From NCBI GenBank assembly GCA_016719785.1, contig JADJYJ010000032.1:49766-113765 (forward strand): a DNA stretch of 64,000 bases. Direction: 5' to 3'. The position numbers and the translations under genes are program-made. Below the pieces are notes generated by a model, which searched no databases, was not told where the DNA came from, and worked only from the letters and a program-made list of their open reading frames with translations. The first letter of the stretch is position 1. Each line of letters opens with the position of its first letter. Shown piece after piece: positions 44,685-52,770 of the stretch. Source of the stretch: Candidatus Amarolinea dominans. GTDB taxonomy: Bacteria; Chloroflexota; Anaerolineae; SSC4; Amarolineaceae.

Positions 44685-45383
44685 TCAGGTGGCAGAGTCG
44701 TTCCCCGGCGGGCGTGTCTGTTCCAACATTCGATCGGCAAGCGCCAGCATGAAACGCTGCAGATCGAAGAGTGCCAGAGGCGGCGTAGTGACCGGCAGAC
44801 GTCGGAAGTTGAGCACCTGTCGGAGCGACCCGGCCAGGTAGAATGGGTGCGTCCCGGTATCTTTGGTCTGCGCCTTCGCCAGCAAGTCGTCGAAGTCGTA
44901 CCCGGCCCGAAGGATAAACCACAGGTCCACGAAATCTTTCGGCTCGGTGCGACCCAAGATGGCTGTGATCTTGTTGGCGCCGATGTTTTCGATACTGTCT
45001 ACAATGACTCGATCAATTCTGATGTGCTCGCCGTACTGAGGTCCAAAGTCTTGCACCAAATCTATCTTCAATGGGGCATCGGTATCTGGTTCGAGGAAGA
45101 TTTCTCGATAATGTTCTGTGCGGCGCATCGCTCCGAGACGACAACCCAGACCGGCCGCCAGTTGAGGAATCAATACGTCGGTCTCGCGCAAGGCCAGATC
45201 GTCCAGGGTGAACAGATCGAGGTCTACGCTGACGCGGTGATGCAAATGGAACGCAGCCAGGGCCGTACCCCCCGTCAGGAAGAAACGTTCACCCGCCTCG
45301 GTAGCGAAGAAACGTTCGAGCACGCTCGCCTGGAGCGGTGTGAGCCAGGGAGAGACGAGATCGGAACGGTGTGCGTTATACAT
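44685..45383 (-). CDS. AbiEii/AbiGii-type nucleotidyltransferase toxin
   Basis: 232 residues. FLTGGTALAAFHLHHRVSVD then LDLF (about residues 36-59) is the nucleotidyltransferase motif of AbiEii/MenT-like toxins (GG-TAL...S-D-D), and KIDLVQDFG supplies the third acidic residue; the KDFVDLWFIL block is the family's C-terminal marker. Such toxins inactivate tRNAs by adding nucleotides and can protect against phage. Its start overlaps the upstream small gene by 8 bases, so the two form a pair. A classical AbiEi antitoxin is absent, so the small partner may take its role. Confidence 0.83.
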   Translation of the reverse strand: MYNAHRSDLVSPWLTPLQASVLERFFATEAGERFFLTGGTALAAFHLHHRVSVDLDLFTLDDLALRETDVLIPQLAAGLGCRLGAMRRTEHYREIFLEPDTDAPLKIDLVQDFGPQYGEHIRIDRVIVDSIENIGANKITAILGRTEPKDFVDLWFILRAGYDFDDLLAKAQTKDTGTHPFYLAGSLRQVLNFRRLPVTTPPLALFDLQRFMLALADRMLEQTRPPGNDSAT

Positions 45384-45648
45384 GGTTCGTCCACTTCTCC
45401 AGCGCGTAGGTCCATAACTCCTGATCCTGCGCCCGCCGAAAGCGTAGGTTCTCGAAGTTTGCGCGGATGTCAGCCACTGTCAGATAGCGCCAGATATCGT
45501 CCCAACCGGCGTGTCCCAGGATGCGGCTGATGATCCAGGCTTTTTCGAACGGCGTGCCACCACGAAGAAGGGCACGGACTTCTTCGTCCGTGATCTCGTA
45601 GTCCCAAAAGAAATACGGTCGCTGGCCGGCGTTGACAGTTGTACACAT
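45376..45648 (-). CDS. Small partner of the AbiEii-type toxin (putative antitoxin)
   Basis: 90 residues. Start at 45648 supported by GAGG 5 nt upstream on the minus strand; the frame remains open to 45807 but crosses the divergent promoter. Content: GQRPYFFWDYEITDEEVRAL, then GGTPFEKAWIISRILGHAGW, then a helical C-terminus. No family name comes to mind, but similar small proteins are seen directly ahead of AbiEii-type genes, and the 8-base overlap (45376-45383) supports a toxin-antitoxin pair. Confidence 0.65.
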   Translation of the reverse strand: MCTTVNAGQRPYFFWDYEITDEEVRALLRGGTPFEKAWIISRILGHAGWDDIWRYLTVADIRANFENLRFRRAQDQELWTYALEKWTNHV

Positions 45649-45715
45649 AGGAACCTCAATCGGTATTCTAAGCGCCCGCGGTGAAATTGGCAAGTTGTCG
45701 GCGTAGGCCCTTGAT

Positions 45716-45744
45716 TTGACACCCATGGATGTATCCAATATAAT
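45716..45744 (+). promoter_or_regulatory. Near-consensus promoter of the TetR/MFS operon
   Basis: TTGACA (45716-45721), 17-nt spacer, TATAAT (45739-45744): both boxes perfect. It lies 67 bp upstream of and divergent from the toxin-partner gene start. Confidence 0.85.
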
Positions 45745-45756
45745 CTCACTCAACTG

Positions 45757-45770
45757 ACCGACCGGTCGGT
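45757..45770. promoter_or_regulatory. TetR-type operator
   Basis: ACCGACCGGTCGGT, a perfect 14-bp palindrome about 6 nt after the predicted transcription start; the GACCG/CGGTC half-sites are common for TetR regulators. The regulator encoded at 46315 in the same operon is the natural ligand, giving autorepression. Confidence 0.7.
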
Positions 45771-45823
45771 AAGGCGCGAGGGTGTGACCCTTGTGCCGCA
45801 ACAACATTTAGGAGTGACCCTCT

Positions 45824-46288
45824 ATGTACAGCGTTCTCTTGACGCTTCATTCGATTGTTCGCTGGCTCATCGTGCTGGCGGCGTTAGCCTCTGTAGGCCG
45901 CGCCCTGGGCGGGTTGCGAGGCGGCCAGGCTTGGACCGCGCTCGACAAGCGCCTGGGCATCATCTTCACCAGCGCGATGGACACGCAGCTCCTCATTGGC
46001 CTGCTGCTCTACTTCTTCTACAGCCCCGTCACCACCAATGCGCTGCGTGACCTGGGCGGCGCCATGTCGCAGTCCGGTAGTCGCTTCTTTGCCGTTGACC
46101 ACCTGTTCGCCATGCTGATTGCCGTCGTTCTGGCGCACATCGGTTGGGCTCGGGCCAAGAAGGCCAGCAGCGACAGCGCCAAATTCCGCCAGATTGCGAT
46201 CTTTTTTGGCCTGGCGATCGTGCTGGTGCTGCTGTCCATCCCGTGGCCCTTCTCCTCTGTGGCGAGGCCGTGGCTGCGGCTCGGTTAA
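45824..46288 (+). CDS. Four-helix membrane protein of unknown function
   Basis: 154 residues with four membrane segments (HSIVRWLIVLAALASVGRAL first, then about 45-65, 90-110 and 125-143). Two histidines lie in or next to membrane segments (HSIVRW, HLFAMLIAVVLAHIGWARAKK), reminiscent of small haem- or copper-binding four-helix membrane proteins, though none is recognised. GGAG lies 8-9 nt before the ATG at 45824. First gene of the TetR-regulated operon, so probably linked to the exported compound or stress. Confidence 0.7.
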   Translation: MYSVLLTLHSIVRWLIVLAALASVGRALGGLRGGQAWTALDKRLGIIFTSAMDTQLLIGLLLYFFYSPVTTNALRDLGGAMSQSGSRFFAVDHLFAMLIAVVLAHIGWARAKKASSDSAKFRQIAIFFGLAIVLVLLSIPWPFSSVARPWLRLG

Positions 46289-46289
46289 C

Positions 46290-46324
46290 GTTGTTGCACG
46301 AGGTCTCCGACCTCATGCAACAAC
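46290..46324. repeat. 35-bp palindromic element, variant outer stem, gene junction
   Basis: Arms GTTGTTGCACGAGGTC (46290-46305) and GACCTCATGCAACAAC (46309-46324), loop TCC. It has the same 16-3-16 layout and inner GCACGAGG/CCTCATGC as the main family, but the outer pairs are different and still complementary. It starts 1 nt after the stop of the upstream gene and contains the ATG (46315-46317) of the TetR gene. Confidence 0.8.
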
Positions 46325-46881
46325 GCATTCTGAGAGAGGCGACCCATCTGTTCGTCACGCAGGGCTACCACCGTATCTCCATGCGTGAAATTGCCGAAGC
46401 GGTGGGGGGGTCCAAGGCTGGTCTGTACTATCATTTCAAAGATAAGGAAGACCTGCTGCTGGCGATCCTCACCGCGTACCTGGACACTATCGAACGCGTG
46501 CTGCTGGAGATTCAGCAGGCCGACGGGTCTACGCGCAGCCAGGTGCGCAGCCTGATGCTTGCCATCTTTGCGCAGCCGCCGGAGCAGCGCGCGCTGATTC
46601 GCCTGGCCAGCCAGGAGATGCCGCAGTTGAGCCAGGAGGCGCGCGCCCGTTTCGGCCTGGTTTATTACACCAAATTTATCGCCCAGGTGGAGGCCATTCT
46701 GCGCAACGGCATCGCCAGCGGGGAATTGCACGCCCTGGACATTCATGTGACCACCTGGCTCTTGCTCGGGATGATGTACCCGTTCTTCTACCCGGCGCAC
46801 GAGCACGAACTGGGCACGCCCGCTGCTGCCATTGATCTGATGATTGATGTCTTCTTCGATGGCGCCGCGCGCCGCGACTAA
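46315..46881 (+). CDS. TetR/AcrR-family transcriptional regulator
   Basis: 188 residues. N-terminal helix-turn-helix: ATHLFVTQGYHRISMREIAE followed by AVGGSKAGLYYHFKDKEDLL, the standard TetR DNA-binding domain. The C-terminal ligand domain is not assignable. Its start codon ATG (46315) lies in the right arm of a palindrome; the nearest Shine-Dalgarno-like GAGG is in the left arm, 11 nt away, so folding of the hairpin would hide both. The operator at 45757-45770 fits autoregulation of the membrane protein-TetR-MFS operon. Confidence 0.9.
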   Translation: MQQRILREATHLFVTQGYHRISMREIAEAVGGSKAGLYYHFKDKEDLLLAILTAYLDTIERVLLEIQQADGSTRSQVRSLMLAIFAQPPEQRALIRLASQEMPQLSQEARARFGLVYYTKFIAQVEAILRNGIASGELHALDIHVTTWLLLGMMYPFFYPAHEHELGTPAAAIDLMIDVFFDGAARRD

Positions 46882-46921
46882 CAACTTTGGGTTAGAAATT
46901 CATAACAACAAAGGTTCATTC

Positions 46922-48301
46922 ATGAGCACCACTACTGCTGCGGCCGTCTCCACGGACGCCGCTGACAAACTGGACTTCAAGAGAGTCCTTCCCATCTTCA
47001 TCATCGTCTTGATTGACCTGCTCGGTCTGACGATCATCATTCCCTTGCTGCCTCTATACGCCACCTCGTTTGGCGCCAGCGCCGCGCTGATCGGCGTGCT
47101 GGGCGCGGCCTATCCGCTGATGCAGTTCATCGGCGCGCCCATCCTGGGACGCCTGTCCGACCGTTTTGGCCGTAAGCCCATTCTGCTCATCAGCCAGGTG
47201 GGCACGTTGGTTGGTTTTCTGGTGCTGGGCGCGGCCAACTCGCTCTGGCTGCTGTTTGCCTCCCGCATCATTGACGGCCTCTCCGGCGCCAACATCGCCA
47301 CCGCGCAGGCGGTCATCAGCGATGTGACCAACGAAAAGACGCGCACGCAGGGCCTGGGGCTGCTGGGCGCGGCCTTTGGTCTCGGTTTTGTCATTGGACC
47401 GATCATCGCCTTCGTCTCGCTGTCCCTCAGCGCCAACAACTACCATGTGCCGGCCTTCATCGCCGCCATCTTCTCCGCCATCTCGATCCTGCTCACCTGG
47501 TTTTTGCTGGAAGAAACGCATGGCCCGGACAAGCGCAACACCGATAAGTCCAAACCCATGCTCGGCTTCGCGGCCATGTTCGAGGCGCTGCGCCATCCCC
47601 AGGTTGGCATGCTGCTGGTGCTCATCTTTGCGCAACAAATCGCTTTTGGTGGCTTCGAGCAGATGCTGGCGCTCTTCACCCTGAACCGCCTGGGTCTCAA
47701 CGCGTCGGGCAATGCCATCATCTTCGTGTTCGTGGGCATCATCGTCGTGGCTGTGCAGGGCGGTCTGATCGGCCGCTGGAGCCGGAGATGGGGCGACCGC
47801 CGCTTGATCTACCTGGGCCTGGCAACCCTCACCCTGGGCCTGGCCCTCACCGCGCTGACGCCGCGCCAGCCGCCGCCCTGGTACAACACCGCCGCTCTCA
47901 CGCAAGAGCTGACCGCGACTGACGCCGGTACGCGACGCCTGCCGGGCGAGACGCCGCCCACCTACAACCTGCCCATCGCTCTGCCCTCCGATGCCAGCAA
48001 GGGCTGGCTGGGGCTTGGCTGGCTGCTCCTGGCGATGATTCCGGCCTCCATCGGCGGCGGCGTCCTGCAGCCTGCAATCAACAGCCTGATCACCAAACGG
48101 GTGGCCGACAATGAGCGCGGCGGCATCCTGGGCATCAGCGCGGCGTTTCTCAGCGGCGCCAATGCGCTGGCGCCCTTGCTCGGCGGTGTGGTCTTTCAAT
48201 GGGGAGGCGCCAGTGCGCCCTTCTGGCTGTGGGCGGCGATCATGGGGCTGCTGCTCATCGCCAGCCTGCGGACCATCAAGGACACGCGGGCTGCGCCCTG
48301 A
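46922..48301 (+). CDS. MFS drug-exporter-like transporter (TetA/Bmr type)
   Basis: 459 residues with 12 membrane helices. Motif A is GAPILGRLSDRFGRKPILLISQVG; the D-R-x-G-R-R/K-P signature is intact and the class resembles TetA/Bmr drug/H+ antiporters. A polar insert lies between helices 9 and 10 (about residues 345-380, APPPTYN-like). AAAGG precedes the ATG at 46922. Last gene of a TetR-controlled unit, which supports an inducible efflux role. Ends 4 bp from the end of holA (convergent). Confidence 0.87.
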   Translation: MSTTTAAAVSTDAADKLDFKRVLPIFIIVLIDLLGLTIIIPLLPLYATSFGASAALIGVLGAAYPLMQFIGAPILGRLSDRFGRKPILLISQVGTLVGFLVLGAANSLWLLFASRIIDGLSGANIATAQAVISDVTNEKTRTQGLGLLGAAFGLGFVIGPIIAFVSLSLSANNYHVPAFIAAIFSAISILLTWFLLEETHGPDKRNTDKSKPMLGFAAMFEALRHPQVGMLLVLIFAQQIAFGGFEQMLALFTLNRLGLNASGNAIIFVFVGIIVVAVQGGLIGRWSRRWGDRRLIYLGLATLTLGLALTALTPRQPPPWYNTAALTQELTATDAGTRRLPGETPPTYNLPIALPSDASKGWLGLGWLLLAMIPASIGGGVLQPAINSLITKRVADNERGGILGISAAFLSGANALAPLLGGVVFQWGGASAPFWLWAAIMGLLLIASLRTIKDTRAAP

Positions 48302-48305
48302 TGCC

Positions 48306-49409
48306 CTAACGGCTCTGGCTCAACTCGGCGACGAGCATGGTGAGCGCCAGGCGGTCTTCCATTTGGCCGGTCTTGATGGCGATGTCGGTTTCGAGCAGGC
48401 GTTCCATCGCCCATTCCAACGTCGCCAGGCTGAAGCGTTGGGCCTGGGGCCAGGCCTTCTTCATGGTGAATGGCTTCTGGCCCAACGCTGCGCCGGCCGC
48501 ATCCTGGCTTTGGCCCTGGCTCATCAGTTCTTTGACCTGCAAGAGCAGGCGGAACTGCCAGGCGATCATGCCCAGGATGCCCAACGGCTGCTCACCGGCG
48601 GCCAACAGGCTTTGCAGCAGCGCCACCGCCTGCTTGCCATTGCCGCCAGCCAGGGCCTCCACCATCTCGAACACGCTGCGTTCGCGCACGCCGCTCACCA
48701 GCAGCTTGACATCGGTCACGCTGATGGCGCGGGCGTTGGCGCTGTAGGCCAGCAATTTGCTCAGCTCCTGATCCAGCAGGCGCAAGTCGTGCCCCACCAG
48801 TTCGGTCAAGGCCCGCGTCGCCGCCGGTTCGATCTTGATCTTGCGTTGGCGCGCGCGCTGCGTCAGCCAGTTCAACAGCCATTCGTCCTGTTTCCACCAT
48901 TCCCCGTCATATTGACACAGCAGGATGCGCACGCGCGGCGCCAACGCCGCACTCTCCAGCGCCTTCGACACCGGGTCGGTCTTGCGCACCAGCGCCGGCT
49001 CCAGCAGCACCAGGTCGGTGCTTTCCGGCACATGCGCCAGGTAGGCGATCAGGGCGCCGCGCAGTTCCTTGGCCGCGGCCGGCAGCGCCTCGCCGCCCTC
49101 GCCGGCCGATGGGCCAGCATCTTCGGCGGAGCGCACACCGGCGGCGTCAGCCTGACCGCGGCCCTTGCCCTGGCCGCGCTGCGCCTTGCGCGCGAACGCG
49201 GTCAGCGCGCCGTTGAGGATGACCAGGCGGCGCGGCGCCAGAAATGGCATGGCGTCGCACGCGTGGTGCAAGTCCGCCCGCGAAAAGCGCGCGCCATCCA
49301 ACTCGGCGGTGTTGAGCTGCGCAAATTCCGGCGGCCCCAACGCCGTCTTGATCTCGGCCAGGGCCTCCGCGCGCAAGAATTCCTCGTCTCCATGAATCAA
49401 ATAAATCAT
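48306..49409 (-). CDS. holA: DNA polymerase III subunit delta
   Basis: 367 residues. Opens with IYLIHGDEEFLRAEALAEIK, the delta-subunit degenerate P-loop, and continues with LVILNGAL, STDLVLLEPAL, LTELVGHDLRLLDQELSKL and the C-terminal collar domain FEMVEALAGGNGKQAVALLQ. It opens and loads the beta clamp as part of the clamp-loader complex. There is a low-complexity Gly/Ala-rich insert at about residues 75-110 (RGQGKGRGQADAAGVRSAED). Last gene of the long minus-strand train. Confidence 0.9.
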   Translation of the reverse strand: MIYLIHGDEEFLRAEALAEIKTALGPPEFAQLNTAELDGARFSRADLHHACDAMPFLAPRRLVILNGALTAFARKAQRGQGKGRGQADAAGVRSAEDAGPSAGEGGEALPAAAKELRGALIAYLAHVPESTDLVLLEPALVRKTDPVSKALESAALAPRVRILLCQYDGEWWKQDEWLLNWLTQRARQRKIKIEPAATRALTELVGHDLRLLDQELSKLLAYSANARAISVTDVKLLVSGVRERSVFEMVEALAGGNGKQAVALLQSLLAAGEQPLGILGMIAWQFRLLLQVKELMSQGQSQDAAGAALGQKPFTMKKAWPQAQRFSLATLEWAMERLLETDIAIKTGQMEDRLALTMLVAELSQSR

Positions 49410-49458
49410 ACGTGCCCACTTACGCCAGACCCGCGAAATCTCCCAGGGTTCAGAAGTC

Positions 49459-49986
49459 TCAGGGGTGGATCAGCTCTACCAAATGCACCGGCACGCCGCC
49501 CAGGTCGGCGCGGCGCGTCACCTGGCCCAGGCGCACGCCTTGCACCTGGGCTGAGGTGGTGACAAATTCCTGCAAGGTGTGTCCCAATGGCTGCGCCACG
49601 AAGAGCGCCAGGGTGGCGGCTGTGAACGCGGTGGGCAGCGCTTCCCAGGCGGAGCGTTTGCGCTCGCCCTGCGTGCTGAGCACCGTGACGGCCCACGCGG
49701 CCAGGCCCGCCAACATGCCGGAGGTGACAAAGTTGGTGCCGCAGTTAGGATGGACCGCCATGTGGGCGTCGCCGGCCTGCAGGCGTCGCAGCGCCTCTTT
49801 GGCCGCCAGCTCCAACTCCTGCGTCTCGATCTCACCAAAGATGATGAAACCACGGGTGTCGCTGCGCGCCACGATACGCCGGTCGGCCCGGCGCGCCGTC
49901 AGCAGAGAGACCGTGGCATGTTCGATGCCGTGATTGCGGCGAACGATAGACACAATGGGGACGTTTTCCAATGGGTTGGCTGTCAT
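49459..49986 (-). CDS. DUF6391 domain protein
   Basis: 175 residues. NHGIEHATVSLLTARRADRR, GFIIFGEI and VHPNCGTNFVTSGMLAGLAA are the blocks of the DUF6391 family, conserved in Chloroflexota and a few other phyla and of unknown function; His and Cys residues in HGIEHA and HPNCGTN are kept. Two hydrophobic segments follow. Start at ATG 49986 overlaps the upstream GT2 stop (ATGA, 49983-49986). Confidence 0.75.
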   Translation of the reverse strand: MTANPLENVPIVSIVRRNHGIEHATVSLLTARRADRRIVARSDTRGFIIFGEIETQELELAAKEALRRLQAGDAHMAVHPNCGTNFVTSGMLAGLAAWAVTVLSTQGERKRSAWEALPTAFTAATLALFVAQPLGHTLQEFVTTSAQVQGVRLGQVTRRADLGGVPVHLVELIHP

Positions 49987-50975
49987 GGCTCTTGTGTTGC
50001 CTCTTGATTTTCCAGAATCTCGCGAATCGCGTAGATCGGTTTGTTTTGCGCCTCGTAATAGGTGCGCATGGTCATCTCCCCCAACAGGCCGATGCTCAGC
50101 ATCTGCACGCCCAGCACGACCAGCAGAACGGCCAGGAGCAGCAGCGGACGGCTGCCGATGCTCTGTCCCAGGATCAGCTTGAGATAGGTCAGGTACATGC
50201 CGATCAACGTGCCCACAGCGCCCAGGGTGAGACCGATGCCGCCAAAGACGTGCAGCGGCCGCGTGGCGTAGCCGAGCAGAAACCGCACCGTGATGAGGTC
50301 CAAGATCACCCGAAAAGTGCGGCTCAGGTTGTACTTGGAGCGTCCGAACTGCCGCGGCCGGTGAGAGACGGGAATTTCCGCCACGGCCGTGCCCATCCAA
50401 CTGGCGATGGCGGGGATGAAGCGGTGCAGTTCACCGTACAGGCGCACGTTCTGCAGCACCTCGCGGCGATAGGCTTTGAGCGAGCAGCCGTAATCGTGCA
50501 GGGTCACGCCGGTGACGCGGGAGATGAGCGCGTTGGCGATGACCGAGGGCAGCCGCCGGCTCAGCGCGGCGTCCTGACGCTGCACGCGCCAGCCGCTGAC
50601 GACATCGTAGCCAGCCGCGATTTTGTCCAGCAGCAGGCCGATGTCGGCCGGGTCGTTTTGCAGGTCGGCATCCAGGGTGACGATGATCTCCCCGCGGGCG
50701 CGCTCGAAGCCGGCGGCGAAGGCGGCCGTTTGACCGAAGTTGCGGCGGAAGCGCACCACGCGCACATGCGCGGGGTCCTGCAATTGCCAGCGGCGCAGCA
50801 GGGCAAAGGAGTCATCGCGACTGCCATCGTCCACCACGATGATCTCGAAGGGGCGGCCCAGGCCGGTCAGCGCGGCGGTGAGCTGCGCCTGCAGGCCCGC
50901 GATGCTCTCTTCCTCGTTGTACAACGGCACCACGACCGAGACATGGGGCGCCGCCGAGGCTGTGGGATGGGTCAT
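49983..50975 (-). CDS. GT2 glycosyltransferase, polyprenol-phosphate-sugar synthase type
   Basis: 330 residues. GT-A core with VVVPLYNEEESIAGL, the nucleotide-sugar site IIVVDDGSRDDSFALLRRW and the metal-binding DADLQNDP; FRRNFGQTAAFAAG is typical of DPM/ArnC-like enzymes. Two C-terminal membrane helices follow (GGIGLTLGAVGTLIGMYLTY and the next). It makes a polyprenyl-phosphate sugar at the membrane, the donor for GT-C enzymes. ATGA overlaps on both ends (49983-49986 and 50972-50975) tie it into the operon. Confidence 0.9.
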   Translation of the reverse strand: MTHPTASAAPHVSVVVPLYNEEESIAGLQAQLTAALTGLGRPFEIIVVDDGSRDDSFALLRRWQLQDPAHVRVVRFRRNFGQTAAFAAGFERARGEIIVTLDADLQNDPADIGLLLDKIAAGYDVVSGWRVQRQDAALSRRLPSVIANALISRVTGVTLHDYGCSLKAYRREVLQNVRLYGELHRFIPAIASWMGTAVAEIPVSHRPRQFGRSKYNLSRTFRVILDLITVRFLLGYATRPLHVFGGIGLTLGAVGTLIGMYLTYLKLILGQSIGSRPLLLLAVLLVVLGVQMLSIGLLGEMTMRTYYEAQNKPIYAIREILENQEATQEP

Positions 50976-51958
50976 GGCTGTTCCACCCCCAGGCTGCGGC
51001 TGTCAGGCGCCGGTTCCCACCAGGCGGCCGGGGTGAGGTAGAGGATGCCGCCAACCAGCGCGCCGCCCATCGTGACTGCGTAGAAGAGCAGACCCATCGC
51101 GGCCGCGGCCGCCGGTGTGACGCCTACCTGGGTGAACAGGGCCATGTAGCTGAATTCGCGCACGCCCAGGCCCCCGAAGGAGGGGAGCACGAGGGAGACA
51201 GAAATGAGCGGCACGAAGATCAGGTAGTAGCGCCAGGGAATGGCGGCGCCTACGGCCAGGCCCAGGCAGATGTTGAGGCCAATGAGCAGGGCGTTGAAGA
51301 TGAGCGAGACGCCAAACGACGCCAGGAGAGGACGCAGGCCATAGGTGGGGATGGCGTCGAGCAGGATTTGGCCGGCCTTGACCCGCGCCACGGCCGGGAA
51401 GCGGCGCTGCAAGGCCAACGCCCAATCGCGCCGCGCCATCAGCAGGACGATCAGCGCACAGGCGCCGAACAGCAGACCGAGGAGCCAGCCAACGGCCGGG
51501 CTGGCCGCGCCGGGCGCCAGCAGCAGCGCCATGATGCCGATGGGCATCTGCATGGCCATGCCGCTGAAGCGATCGAGCAGGACCGAGCCGAGCACCACGC
51601 CGGGCCGGCCGGCGTAACGGCCCAGGGCCACGGTCTTGACCGCGTCGCCGCCGAAGCCGGTGGGCAGGACGGTGTTGAACAGACTGCCGATGAAGTACCA
51701 GCGCACCAGCAGCGCCAGGGGCGCGGGGACGCCGCCGGCGCAGCAGGATCTGCCAGCGGGCCGCGCGCACCAGCACGCCGAGTTGAAAGAGCAGCAGGGC
51801 CAGGGCAAACCAACCGGCGTGGATGTGGGTGAGGACGGCGAAAATCTCACGCCAATGGACCGCGCGCAGCAGCAGGGCCATCAGCGCCAGGCTGATCGCC
51901 AGTTTGAGCGGGCCGTCGAGGCGTTTGCGCAGCGCAGTTGCGCGGTGGAAGCAGTCAT
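50972..51958 (-). CDS. Flippase-like / lysylphosphatidylglycerol-synthase TM-region protein (UPF0104), frameshifted
   Basis: About 325 residues after reconstruction. Conserved blocks: GWFALALLLFQLGVLVRAARWQ, LVRWYFIGSLFNTVLPTGFGGDAVKTVALGRYAG and LPSFGGLGVREFSYM, the UPF0104/LPG-synthase transmembrane family (about eight helices), often beside GT2 genes in glycolipid loci. The frame is broken near 51925 and 51735; adding back one A to an A-run and two G to GG runs restores it, so sequencing error is likely. The start (51958) overlaps the methyltransferase stop (ATGA, 51955-51958). Confidence 0.7.
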
Positions 51959-52744
51959 TGCGTCGGTTTCTGGGCGATACAGAGGAGCGATTGGCCGAGC
52001 GGCACATCCCCACCGGCGCAGGAGGCGCTCGGCGCCGATGAAGAGCGGGGCCAGCAGGTTGAACAGCTTGAGTTGGCCGTGAGGCAGGATGTCGCGCTTG
52101 AGGACGCGGCTGTTGAGCCACCAACCGGGAATGCCGGCGATGTTCAGGTAGCTCAGCCGCAGAATCGTGAGGCCGGTCGCGCTCACCAGGCTGCGCAGTT
52201 GGCCGCGGTCATAGCGGCGGAAATGCCCCAGCGCGCTGTCCAGGGTGCCGTGCATGTACGCGCCGGCCGGGACGAAGAGCAGCAGCCGGCCGCCCGGCGT
52301 CAGCAGTTCGGCCATGTGGCGCAGCGCGGTCTGGTGATCTTCGATGTGCTCCAGGACGTTGAGGCACATCACGGTGTCAAGGCGATGGCCGGCCAGTTGG
52401 GCCACGGTGTCACGCGTGGTGATGTCGCCCTCGCAGATATGGACATTGGGGCGGTCGGCAAATGCGGCGCGCACGTAGCGTACCGAACTGGGCAGGCGAT
52501 CCAGACCAACCACCTCGTCCAGGCCCAGGAAATAGCTGGTCATGTTGCCGATGCCGCAGCCCACCTCGAGCAGGCGGCGACCCGCGTACGGCGCAATTTC
52601 GTCAGGATCCAACGGTTGTAGCGATCTACGCTCGCCATGCGGCGCAAGGTCTCGCGGCCAATCGGATCGTCTAGTTCGGCATTGTGTTCCAGGGGATCTC
52701 CACAGCAACCTCTTGTTGGGGCTTGTTGCTCGTTGTAGGGGCAT
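51955..52744 (-). CDS. SAM-dependent methyltransferase (class I), frameshifted
   Basis: About 260 residues. LLEVGCGIGNMTSYFLGLDE is motif I for SAM binding, VVGLDRLPSSV follows, and TVMCLNVLEHIEDH is the acidic-loop motif of class I methyltransferases. Frame breaks near 52612 (needs one C in a CC run) and 52005 (one G in GGGG); the restored C-terminus reads DVPLGQSLLCIAQKPTQ. The start codon (ATG at 52744) lies in the right arm of the palindrome at 52735-52770. Substrate unknown; position suggests a glycan or lipid. Confidence 0.65.
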
Positions 52745-52770
52745 GAGGGCTACCGCCCTCGTGCCCCTAC
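52735..52770. repeat. Palindromic element (copy 7), stop/start junction
   Basis: Arms GTAGGGGCATGAGGGC (52735-52750) and GCCCTCGTGCCCCTAC (52755-52770), 4-nt loop. Read on the minus strand it supplies TAG (52769-52767), the stop of the GT2 gene, and then ATG (52744-52742), the start of the methyltransferase gene. Confidence 0.85.

Noticed and set aside
51181..51200. Another copy of the palindrome (GGGGAGCACGAGGGAG)
   Set aside because: Only half of the arm matches, there is no partner arm, and it encodes the conserved PSFGG region of the flippase-like protein.
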